Positions 1-6,321 of a DNA stretch of 11,656 nt are shown here, piece after piece. Both the position numbers and the translations under genes were made by a program. The stretch's first letter is position 1, and the number at the start of each line of letters is the position of its first letter. Below the pieces are notes generated by a model. That model had not been told where the DNA came from and ran no database searches. It saw only the letters and a program-made list of their open reading frames with translations. Source of the DNA: Brachyspira pilosicoli (lineage in GTDB: Bacteria > Spirochaetota > Brachyspiria > Brachyspirales > Brachyspiraceae); assembly GCF_019402445.1 (NCBI RefSeq), contig NZ_SRZM01000272.1:1-11656 (forward strand), in the 5' to 3' direction.

Positions 1-912
1 AAAGTTTTAAGTTATGGAGGGGAGGCAAAGAGAACATTTACTTTAAATATAGATAATAATTTAGAATTAACAATCAATGATGATGAAAAAAATAAAATTA
101 TCAAATCACTTCCAGCACCAAACAGCAAAGATGATAAGGCAGCAGCAGATTTAATTAAAAAAGAATTTAGTACTCTAAAAAAAGAAATAAAAACTTTAAT
201 ACAATCTCAGAAAATAAGACTTCAAAGGGTTTTAATGAATGGCAGAAAATGGAGTTATGAGAGTTTCAAGAATGTATTTGTTAATAATAGCATTATGAAT
301 ATATTTGCCTTAAAATTAATTTGGGGTGTTTATGATGATGATAATAAATTAATTGAAAGTTTTAGATATATGGAAGACGGCACTTTCAATACTTCCGATG
401 AAGAAGAATATAAACTTGAAGATACAAACAAAAAAAATATTAGTTTAGTTCACCCTATGGAATTAGATGAAAATACTTTAAATAAATGGCAGCAGCAATT
501 ATCAGATTATGAAATTACTCAGCCTATAGAACAGCTTAATTTTACATCTGAAACTTTTGAAACTATAAAAGAAAAAGATATTCAAAATGATGAGCTAACC
601 TCATTTGACGGAGTAACCGTTAAAGTAGGAACTTTGATGTCGCTTGCAAATAAATATGATTTTGCAAGAGGCGAAACAGAAGACGGCGGAGGATACAGTG
701 AATATATTTTGAAAGATAGTTATTTACAAATTTCAGTACATATAACATTTGACTATATATATTTTGGAATTGAGCCTGATGAAGATGTTAATTTAAATAA
801 TATTATTTTCTATGATGAAAGCGATGAACTTCAACCTGTAAAAACTAATCCTTTAAAATTAAATCAAAGGTTTGTTAATTCTGTTTATAATATAGTAAAG
901 AATAATATATAA
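1..912 (+). CDS. DUF4132-domain protein (MolR/YehI-like), 5' end outside window
   Basis: The frame is open from the first base, so this is the C-terminal 303 residues of a longer protein, not a gene starting at the ATG at 235. That ATG is an internal codon of the conserved MNGRKW motif, and the in-frame sequence upstream (for example FTLNIDNNLELTI, then IKSLPAPNSKDD) aligns with the same part of the DUF4132 gene at 2201-3592. Family marks in order are MNGRKW, LIWGVYDDD, SFRYMEDGTFN, a DEEE acidic patch, HPMELDENTLNKWQQQL and DYEITQPIEQL, followed by a C-terminal segment beginning FDGVTVKVGTL. The family is known from E. coli YehI/MolR, once linked to molybdate regulation, but has no firm biochemical function. 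No catalytic motif or membrane segment is visible. A strong hairpin follows 23 bases after the stop. Family assignment is confident; function is unknown. Confidence 0.82.
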   Translation, partial: KVLSYGGEAKRTFTLNIDNNLELTINDDEKNKIIKSLPAPNSKDDKAAADLIKKEFSTLKKEIKTLIQSQKIRLQRVLMNGRKWSYESFKNVFVNNSIMNIFALKLIWGVYDDDNKLIESFRYMEDGTFNTSDEEEYKLEDTNKKNISLVHPMELDENTLNKWQQQLSDYEITQPIEQLNFTSETFETIKEKDIQNDELTSFDGVTVKVGTLMSLANKYDFARGETEDGGGYSEYILKDSYLQISVHITFDYIYFGIEPDEDVNLNNIIFYDESDELQPVKTNPLKLNQRFVNSVYNIVKNNI

Positions 913-935
913 AAAATAATAAAAAGTAGTACATA

Positions 936-973
936 AAAAAGGTATTAAATTATAAAAAATTTAATACCTTTTT
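936..973. terminator. Bidirectional intrinsic terminator
   Basis: A perfect 16-bp inverted repeat (936-951 pairing with 958-973) encloses a 6-base loop. The stem has an A-run on its left foot and a T-run on its right foot, so transcripts from either side would form a hairpin followed by a U-tract. It lies between the stop of the DUF4132 gene at 912 and the stop of the convergent peptidase gene at 993, which is where a shared terminator is expected. Confidence 0.85.
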
Positions 974-992
974 ATAAATTGTTTATAAAAAA

Positions 993-2060
993 TTAAAACT
1001 CTTTTATTTTTTCACTATTTAAAGTTTTTATTAATGCTTTAGCTATCTCTATAGAAGCAACTACATCATCATAAGAAGCATAACAATAATGACTATGAGC
1101 ATATCTTGTAGCAACACCTAAAACAACACTAGGGCTTCCTAAATTAGTTTTATGATATATAGCCCCATTAGTAGAGCCTTTTTCACGTACTATCACTTGA
1201 TGAGCAATATTATTTTCTTTCGCTATATTTATAGTATATTTATTTAATCTAGGGTTTGTAATCATGCCTCCGTCTATTACTCTAAGCTGAGAGCCTCTTC
1301 CAATAGCTCCATGTGCTCTATCTCCATAATAAAAAGTATCATCAGCAGGAGAACCCTCAAAAACTATAACTAAATCAGGCTTGACTTTATTAGCAGCAAC
1401 AGAAGCTCCTCTTGCTCCAACTTCTTCTTGTGATGTCATCATACCAACTAAATTAACATTTAATTTTTCATCTTTTAATGCTTTTAGAGTTTCTATTACG
1501 CATACTGCACCAACTCTGTTATCTATAGCCTTAGCACAAAAACTTTTAGTTCTCTCATCATATCTAAAATCAACATCAGGCACAACAGGGTCGCCTATGC
1601 ATATTCCAAATATATCTTCAGTCTCTTTTTTGCTTCTGGTACCAACATCAATATACATATCTTTTAATGTAGGTAATTTTTTTCTGTCTTCATCAGTCAT
1701 AAAGTGAGGCGGCTTTGAACCTATAACACCTTTAACATATTCTCCATTTGATGATTTTATCACCACAGAATTTGATACAATGTTTGGTATATGCCAACCT
1801 CCAAGAGGTATAAAAGATAATGTGCCATTTTCGTTTATATGCTCTACCATAAAACCAATTTCATCTATATGACAGTCTAAAGCTACTATTGGTTTATTTT
1901 TATCTATTTTTTCTAAACCTAAATACAAATTATTAATAGAGTCTTTTTCACTGTCTATAAAATTTGCTTTTTCCTTTATGATATTTATTACATCATCTTC
2001 AAAACCTGATGGTCCGAATGCATTAGTTAAATCTTTTAATAATGTTATTATGTTATTCAT
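993..2060 (-). CDS. M42-family metallo-aminopeptidase (glutamyl aminopeptidase / FrvX-like)
   Basis: A cytoplasmic di-metal aminopeptidase of 355 residues, the usual length for MEROPS family M42, whose members form large tetrahedral complexes that trim peptides. The metal and catalytic residues are in place: H64 and D66 in CHIDEIG, the bridging D180 in AKAIDNR, the catalytic pair E212-E213 in TSQEEVGARG, E235 in VFEG, and H322 in RYAHSH. The N-terminal FGPSGFED is also typical. There is no signal peptide or membrane segment. The ATG at 2060 is preceded by an AGGAT-type ribosome binding site about eight bases upstream. The gene stands alone, divergent from the second DUF4132 gene and convergent with the first. 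Homologues are often labelled endoglucanase; the motifs argue for peptidase. Substrate preference (acidic, neutral or basic N-terminal residue) cannot be read from sequence. Confidence 0.92.
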   Translation of the reverse strand: MNNIITLLKDLTNAFGPSGFEDDVINIIKEKANFIDSEKDSINNLYLGLEKIDKNKPIVALDCHIDEIGFMVEHINENGTLSFIPLGGWHIPNIVSNSVVIKSSNGEYVKGVIGSKPPHFMTDEDRKKLPTLKDMYIDVGTRSKKETEDIFGICIGDPVVPDVDFRYDERTKSFCAKAIDNRVGAVCVIETLKALKDEKLNVNLVGMMTSQEEVGARGASVAANKVKPDLVIVFEGSPADDTFYYGDRAHGAIGRGSQLRVIDGGMITNPRLNKYTINIAKENNIAHQVIVREKGSTNGAIYHKTNLGSPSVVLGVATRYAHSHYCYASYDDVVASIEIAKALIKTLNSEKIKEF

Positions 2061-2090
2061 TAAAAAAATCCTAAAATAAATTTCATATTA

Positions 2091-2118
2091 ATAATAAATC
2101 ATTTAAATAAAATATCAA
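2091..2118 (-). promoter_or_regulatory. Candidate sigma70-type promoter for the M42 peptidase
   Basis: On the minus strand TTGATA (2118-2113) is followed after 16 bases by TATTAT (2096-2091). Transcription would begin near 2084, giving a leader of about 24 bases that includes the AGGAT ribosome binding site. The region is extremely AT-rich, so chance matches are likely and confidence is limited. Confidence 0.4.
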
Positions 2119-2146
2119 TATATTATTAAGATAATAAAGATTTAGA

Positions 2147-2173
2147 TTGTTTTTATTGCTATTATACTATAAT
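2147..2173 (+). promoter_or_regulatory. Candidate sigma70-type promoter for the second DUF4132 gene
   Basis: TTGTTT (2147-2152) and a perfect TATAAT (2168-2173) are separated by 15 bases, a slightly short spacer. Transcription would begin near 2180, leaving about 20 bases before the ATG at 2201. The TTG that opens the longest reading frame is the first triplet of this -35 element, which argues that it is promoter and not a start codon. Confidence 0.4.
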
Positions 2174-2190
2174 ATAAATCTTAAAAAATT

Positions 2191-2195
2191 AGGTG
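2191..2195 (+). promoter_or_regulatory. Ribosome binding site that fixes the start at 2201
   Basis: AGGTG lies five bases before the ATG at 2201. The following TTTGT spacer is the same as that between AGGAG and the ATG of the permease gene at 6322. The upstream TTG at 2147 has no such site. Confidence 0.6.
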
Positions 2196-2200
2196 TTTGT

Positions 2201-3592
2201 ATGTTGAGCTTAAAAGAGATTAATGAGATAGTAGATAAAAATTACAAATCAAAATATGATAAAACGACTTCCTTTATAGATAACAAAATTATTTCTAAAA
2301 TTTTTATTAAAGATAAAAGCAGTTTAGTTTGTGTGAAAGCTATAAGATTTATTATTGGTGCGTATTTAGAATTAAAAGAACCTTGTAGGCTAGATATTCC
2401 TGATAATATAGGCTATTCTTTAGATGAAGAGAGTTTTAGAGAGGCATTAGAAAATATATATATTAATTTTGCTGAAGACAATAAAACTAAAAATGTTCTC
2501 TGTCCATATTGCATATTTGCTTCTAATAATCAAATTAATAAGCTTTATAAAAAAGCAAAAAATATCGCAAGCAAAAGATTTAAATATGCTTCTTTTATAA
2601 TGGAAGCTATATTTTTATCTTCAAAGAATATTGGTTTTTATTTAATTTATGAAGCTTCAAAAAAGTTTAAGCAAGTTAGTGTGAGAAATAAATGCCGTGA
2701 TATGTTTTATACTATTTCTCATAGAATGAATATGAGTGAAGAAGAGTTTGCTGATATTATTATGCCTAATTTTGGATTTGATAGAGATGCTATTCGTATT
2801 GTTAAAACAGATGATAGAATATTTAGAATAACTTTAAAAGATAATTTCTCTATTGATATTTTTGATGAGTCTAAAAATAAATCGCTAAAAACTTTACCCA
2901 AAGATTTTTCTATTGATATAAAAACTGAATTAACTACATTAAAAACTGAGGCTAAAAAACTCATTAAAATACAAACAGAAAGATTAATTTATGTTTTTAT
3001 GAATGGAAGAAAATGGCAGTTTAATAATTGGAGAGATTTATTTTTATATAATCCGTTTATGAAGAAGTTTGCCATTAGTTTGGTTTGGGGTATATACGAT
3101 AAAAAAGATACTTTATTAAACAGTTTTAGATATATGGAAGACGGTACATTTAACGATATAAATGATGAAGAGATTTTTATTAAAGATGATGATATAATAG
3201 GTCTATTAAGCCCAATAGAAATAAAGAAATCTGCTATAGAAAAATGGCAAAAACAAATTTTAGACTATGAAATAGAACAGCCTTTTAATCAGCTTTCTAC
3301 AAAAACAAAAACATCTTTAATAAAAAAAATACCTAATGTTCTTACTGTTGGTAATGTAAAAAATATAGCTAATAGCCTTTCTATGATTAGAGATGATGTT
3401 AATGGTGTTGTTACTAGAGGGTATGTTTTTTATGATGATTATAATGATGGTTCTATTTATATAAAATTATCTAATGTTTATTATGCTTCTAATAATAATG
3501 ATGAAACTGAAATAGAGATAAAATTCAATGAATATGTTGATGAAAGATTTAAATATGGTTTTTATTTAATATTATCTTCTTTGCTAAAATGA
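2201..3592 (+). CDS. DUF4132-domain protein (MolR/YehI-like), short form
   Basis: A 463-residue paralogue of the gene at 1-912. The open frame extends back to a TTG at 2147, but that stretch overlaps the likely promoter and only the ATG at 2201 has a ribosome binding site, so I start there. Residues 1 to about 175 are helical and repeat-like (including KAIRFIIGAYLELKEPCRLD and VLCPYCIFA) and resemble the helical middle part of longer family members. MSEEEFADIIMPNFGFD then opens the part that leads into the DUF4132 core, whose marks are MNGRKW (from residue 267), LVWGIYDKKD, SFRYMEDGTFN and DYEIEQPFNQL. The C-terminal hundred residues are divergent from the paralogue. Full-size relatives are often around a thousand residues and may carry a WGR domain, so this one looks N-terminally reduced, although it has its own promoter and ribosome site and no internal stop. 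No transmembrane segment or catalytic motif was seen. Function is unknown. Confidence 0.85.
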   Translation: MLSLKEINEIVDKNYKSKYDKTTSFIDNKIISKIFIKDKSSLVCVKAIRFIIGAYLELKEPCRLDIPDNIGYSLDEESFREALENIYINFAEDNKTKNVLCPYCIFASNNQINKLYKKAKNIASKRFKYASFIMEAIFLSSKNIGFYLIYEASKKFKQVSVRNKCRDMFYTISHRMNMSEEEFADIIMPNFGFDRDAIRIVKTDDRIFRITLKDNFSIDIFDESKNKSLKTLPKDFSIDIKTELTTLKTEAKKLIKIQTERLIYVFMNGRKWQFNNWRDLFLYNPFMKKFAISLVWGIYDKKDTLLNSFRYMEDGTFNDINDEEIFIKDDDIIGLLSPIEIKKSAIEKWQKQILDYEIEQPFNQLSTKTKTSLIKKIPNVLTVGNVKNIANSLSMIRDDVNGVVTRGYVFYDDYNDGSIYIKLSNVYYASNNNDETEIEIKFNEYVDERFKYGFYLILSSLLK

Positions 3593-3667
3593 GTGCAAAT
3601 AATGTGATTTAAAAGCAAAAATCTGTTTATTTTTATCTAAATATTGTTTTAAATGTCGATATCTTAA

Positions 3668-3696
3668 TTGACAAAAAATATTGCATATTATATTAT
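3668..3696 (+). promoter_or_regulatory. Sigma70-type promoter for the glycosyltransferase gene
   Basis: A perfect TTGACA (3668-3673) is followed after 17 bases by TATTAT (3691-3696). A start near 3703 would give a leader of only about 14 bases, with the AAAGG ribosome binding site at its extreme 5' end. An alternative -10, TATATT at 3689-3694, would shift the start only slightly. No clear terminator for the preceding DUF4132 gene was seen between 3593 and this promoter. Confidence 0.65.
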
Positions 3697-3716
3697 ATAT
3701 AGAAAGGTAACATAAT

Positions 3717-4688
3717 ATGGTAAGCGTTATAATACCAGTCTATAATACTGATAAATATTTATCCTATTGTTTTGATAGTTTAATTAAACAGACTATTAAA
3801 GATATAGAAATAATATGTGTTAATGATTGCAGCAGTGATAAAAGCAGAGAAATTATAAAAGAGTATTCTCTAAAAGATAAAAGAATAATACTAATAGACA
3901 ACAAAATAAAACATGGGGCTGGTATATCTAGAAATATTGGTTTAAATATTGCCAGAGGTGAATACGTCTTTTTTATGGATTCTGATGATTATATTTCTAA
4001 TAATTTTTTAGAGGAATTATACAATACAGCAAAAAAATATGATTCTGATTATGTAAGCAGTTTAAATATATATGATGTTATAGATTCAAAAGAATATGTA
4101 TCTCATCTAAATAGAGTAAGTTTTTTGAGAGATGATGATTTAGAAGGAATATCTAGTGCTAATATTAAAAACTTATCTCCTACAGATAAAGAAACTATTG
4201 AAGAGTCAACTTGGTCAAAATTATGGAGAAGAGAGTTTTTAATAAATAATAATATTTACTATTCTTCTATACTTTGTTATCAGGATACAGAGCAGTTTTT
4301 TAAATCTCTTATTCATAATCCAAAAATATCTTTTAATCATAAGCCGATATATTATTATAGACAGCATATCCATACTATTTCCACTAAAAAAAATACTGAT
4401 ATAAATTATTTTAAAACATTATTTGTATTATTAAGAAATTGTATAGATTATTATAATGAGGATTATATTCCTTATCTCATGAAAATTTTTTTTGAGTTAT
4501 CAAATAGGGCTATAGAAAAATTTGCAGATAAAAATCTAGCTTTAAATACATTTATAGAAGAGTTAAAATTATTAGATTTAGATGAGAGTTATTTTATCAA
4601 TGAAAGAGAATATTTAAAATATAAAGATATAATATCTATTAATGATGATTCTAGATTAGTTTCTAAGGATTATGCCTATCAAGTGTGA
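3717..4688 (+). CDS. Glycosyltransferase family 2 (GT-A fold)
   Basis: A 323-residue cytoplasmic enzyme predicted to transfer a sugar from a nucleotide-sugar donor. The N-terminal GT-A domain begins at once with VSVIIPVYNTDKYL. It has the nucleotide-binding ND pair at residues 36-37 (CVNDCSSD), the HGAGISRNIGLNIARGEY segment, and the metal-binding DSDD at 88-91. Downstream are the subfamily marks TWSKLWRREFL (about 165-175), QDTEQF (189-194, replacing the common ED-xx-F) and YYYRQHIHTIS (212-222). There is no membrane helix or signal peptide, so it probably acts at the inner face of the membrane on a lipid-linked or surface glycan. The donor and acceptor cannot be inferred. It stands alone between its own promoter and the tetR promoter, with no other glycan gene nearby. 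The AAAGG ribosome site is ten bases or so before the ATG. Confidence 0.92.
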   Translation: MVSVIIPVYNTDKYLSYCFDSLIKQTIKDIEIICVNDCSSDKSREIIKEYSLKDKRIILIDNKIKHGAGISRNIGLNIARGEYVFFMDSDDYISNNFLEELYNTAKKYDSDYVSSLNIYDVIDSKEYVSHLNRVSFLRDDDLEGISSANIKNLSPTDKETIEESTWSKLWRREFLINNNIYYSSILCYQDTEQFFKSLIHNPKISFNHKPIYYYRQHIHTISTKKNTDINYFKTLFVLLRNCIDYYNEDYIPYLMKIFFELSNRAIEKFADKNLALNTFIEELKLLDLDESYFINEREYLKYKDIISINDDSRLVSKDYAYQV

Positions 4689-4710
4689 ATTTATTATTTA
4701 ATTTTTTTGT

Positions 4711-4738
4711 TTGACAAATACATATTTTGTGTTATATT
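4711..4738 (+). promoter_or_regulatory. Sigma70-type promoter of the tetR-ABC operon
   Basis: A perfect TTGACA (4711-4716) and TATATT (4733-4738) are separated by 16 bases. Transcription would begin near 4745, inside the palindrome that starts at 4741. This is the best promoter match in the window. Confidence 0.75.
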
Positions 4739-4740
4739 TT

Positions 4741-4761
4741 AACTAACTGACTGAGTTAGTT
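4741..4761. promoter_or_regulatory. Predicted TetR-family operator (palindrome)
   Basis: AACTAACT (4741-4748) is repeated in inverted form as AGTTAGTT (4754-4761) around GACTG. Taken about the central C at 4751, nine of ten base pairs match. The half-sites also show a 4-base periodicity (an extra AGT follows on the right). It begins two bases after the -10 hexamer and covers the predicted start, an arrangement that would block the promoter of the adjacent tetR gene. TetR-family proteins commonly bind such palindromes in their own promoters; binding here is inferred. Confidence 0.75.
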
Positions 4762-4772
4762 AGTAATATAGA

Positions 4773-5396
4773 ATGAGCAAAAATATAATGAATACTAATA
4801 TACCAGAAGAAAAAAAAGAAGCTGTCATAAACGCATCAATAGAAGAGTTTGCAAAACATGAGTATAGGCATGCAGTTTTAGAAAATATTGCGGGTAATGC
4901 CAATATATCTAAATCTTTACTTTTATATCATTTTAAGACTAAGAAAAAATTGTATGAATATGTTTATAATTATGTGTATGAATATATAGAAAAAATAATT
5001 GCAGATTCTAACTTTTACAAAATAAAAGATTTTTTTGAGCTTATGGAATATTCATTTTATAAAAAGTTAGAAATGATGGAAAAGCATAAATCTATATTTG
5101 ATTTTTTAATACAGGGATATTTTGATGAGAGTGAAGATGTAAAAGAAATAGTTAATAATTATAAGAATAAAAAGCAAATTGATATAAACAGTTATTTTAA
5201 GAATATTGATAAAACCAAGTTTAGAGATGATATTGATATAAAAGATATTATAGAAATGATAACATACACATCTGAAGGTTATTTGCAGAGCAGAAAGAAA
5301 ATGACTAAAAAAGTAGATAAAGAAGATATGATAAAGCAGTATTCTAAGTGGATGAAAATGTTTAAGCAGATTTCATACAAGAAAAAATATTTATAA
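4773..5396 (+). CDS. TetR/AcrR-family transcriptional repressor
   Basis: A 207-residue regulator. The N-terminal DNA-binding domain spans roughly residues 13-60: a first helix KKEAVINASIEEFAKHEY, then the helix-turn-helix VLENIAGNANISKSLLLYHFKTKKKLY, where the LYHFKTKKKLY ending is diagnostic. The C-terminal remainder is helical and divergent, as expected for the ligand-binding and dimer half, so the inducer cannot be guessed. It is the first gene of an operon, with the ABC ATPase 20 bases downstream, and the palindrome over its promoter points to autorepression. No purine-rich ribosome site precedes the ATG at 4773; an in-frame ATG at 4788 lacks one too. The operator occupies most of the short leader, so weak translation of the repressor is possible. 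Confidence 0.92.
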   Translation: MSKNIMNTNIPEEKKEAVINASIEEFAKHEYRHAVLENIAGNANISKSLLLYHFKTKKKLYEYVYNYVYEYIEKIIADSNFYKIKDFFELMEYSFYKKLEMMEKHKSIFDFLIQGYFDESEDVKEIVNNYKNKKQIDINSYFKNIDKTKFRDDIDIKDIIEMITYTSEGYLQSRKKMTKKVDKEDMIKQYSKWMKMFKQISYKKKYL

Positions 5397-5416
5397 GGCA
5401 TAAGGAGGAATTATTT

Positions 5417-6298
5417 ATGTCTGTAATAAAAGTAGATAATATTAGCAAAGATTATGGAGGCGAGAAAGGAGTATTTGATTTATCTTTTGAAGTAAACAAA
5501 GGTGAAATATTTGGAATGCTTGGTCCTAATGGGGCAGGTAAGACAACAACTATAAGGCAATTAATGGGATTTATAAAGTCTGATAAAGGAAGTGCTAAAA
5601 TATTAGATATGGACTGTTTTGTTAATAGAGAAAATATACAATTGAAGCTTGGATATTTGCCGGGAGAAATTGCTTTTATGGACGAGATGAAGGGGAGTGA
5701 TTTTATAAGATTTATTGCTGAAATGAAATCAATAAAAAATAAAAATAGAATTAATGAGCTTACTGATTTGTTTGAACTTGATGCTAATAGAAAAATAAAA
5801 AGCATGTCAAAAGGTACAAAACAGAAAATAGCTATAGTATGTGCATTTATGAATGAGCCTGAAGTTGTTATATTAGACGAGCCTACAAGCGGACTTGACC
5901 CTTTGATGCAAAAAAAGTTTATTGAGTTGATTTTAGAAGAGAAGAGAAAAGGCACTACTATTTTTATGTCATCGCATATATTTGAAGAAGTTGAAAAAAC
6001 ATGCGACAGAACTGCTATATTAAAAGACGGCAAACTCATAGCAATAGAGAATATGGAAGAATTAAAATCTAAAAAAAATAAAAATTTTGAAGTAGTTTTT
6101 AAAACAAATGAAGAAGCGTTATATTTTAAAAATAAAATTAGTTTTAAATCAGAGCTGAATAATAATATTGTAAAGCTTTCTATTATCAATAATGAAATTA
6201 ATAATTTTATAAAAGAACTTAGCAATTATGATATATTAGATATTAATTCATCAAGTCAGACATTAGAGGAGTTATTTTTGCATTTTTACAGTAATTGA
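5417..6298 (+). CDS. ABC transporter ATP-binding protein (ABC-2 type exporter)
   Basis: A 293-residue nucleotide-binding subunit that would power the membrane protein encoded next. Motifs in order: Walker A GPNGAGKTT from residue 36, Q-loop region GYLPGE (79-84) with Gly where the canonical Gln would be, signature MSKGTKQK (130-137, a variant of LSGGQ), Walker B VVILDEPTSGLDP (150-162, catalytic E155), and H-loop SSH with H187. After about residue 220 a C-terminal extension follows, common in drug- and bacitracin-type exporters. The ATG has the strongest ribosome site in the window, AGGAGG at 5403-5408, eight bases upstream. The gene lies 20 bases after tetR. The arrangement suggests efflux controlled by the repressor; the substrate is unknown. 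Confidence 0.93.
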   Translation: MSVIKVDNISKDYGGEKGVFDLSFEVNKGEIFGMLGPNGAGKTTTIRQLMGFIKSDKGSAKILDMDCFVNRENIQLKLGYLPGEIAFMDEMKGSDFIRFIAEMKSIKNKNRINELTDLFELDANRKIKSMSKGTKQKIAIVCAFMNEPEVVILDEPTSGLDPLMQKKFIELILEEKRKGTTIFMSSHIFEEVEKTCDRTAILKDGKLIAIENMEELKSKKNKNFEVVFKTNEEALYFKNKISFKSELNNNIVKLSIINNEINNFIKELSNYDILDINSSSQTLEELFLHFYSN

Positions 6299-6311
6299 TT
6301 TTTATTATAAT

Positions 6312-6316
6312 AGGAG
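6312..6316 (+). promoter_or_regulatory. Ribosome binding site that fixes the permease start
   Basis: AGGAG lies five bases before the ATG at 6322. The frame also has a TTG at 6295 overlapping the stop of the ATPase gene, but that codon has no ribosome site, so 6322 is preferred. Confidence 0.75.
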
Positions 6317-6321
6317 TTTGT

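Noticed and set aside
358..380. The exact 23-base repeat shared with 3122-3144 as a mobile-element or recombination site
   Set aside because: Both copies are in the same frame and encode the conserved SFRYMEDG motif of paralogous proteins, so coding constraint explains them. No inverted ends or target duplications flank them.
235..912. A complete 225-residue gene starting at the ATG at 235
   Set aside because: The frame is open to base 1 and the upstream codons match the paralogue, so the ATG is an internal methionine of the MNGRKW motif.
1381..1707. A plus-strand open frame opposite the M42 peptidase gene
   Set aside because: It lies wholly within the antisense of a well-conserved gene, has no ribosome site, and shows no recognisable domain.
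2201..3592. A toxin-antitoxin or phage-defence module made by the DUF4132 gene and its neighbours
   Set aside because: No nuclease, protease, NADase or other effector motif is visible in the DUF4132 proteins, and the adjacent genes are ordinary housekeeping or transport genes. The idea has no direct support here.
3593..3667. A small gene or structured RNA between the DUF4132 and glycosyltransferase genes
   Set aside because: I found no open frame with a ribosome site, no convincing hairpin and no riboswitch-like pattern; it looks like plain AT-rich spacer.
5452..6225. A long minus-strand open frame (257 codons) opposite the ABC ATPase gene
   Set aside because: It is antisense to an intact gene with full ABC motifs. 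Its translation is Ser/Phe/Ile-rich without family features, as expected from reading an AT-rich gene backwards.
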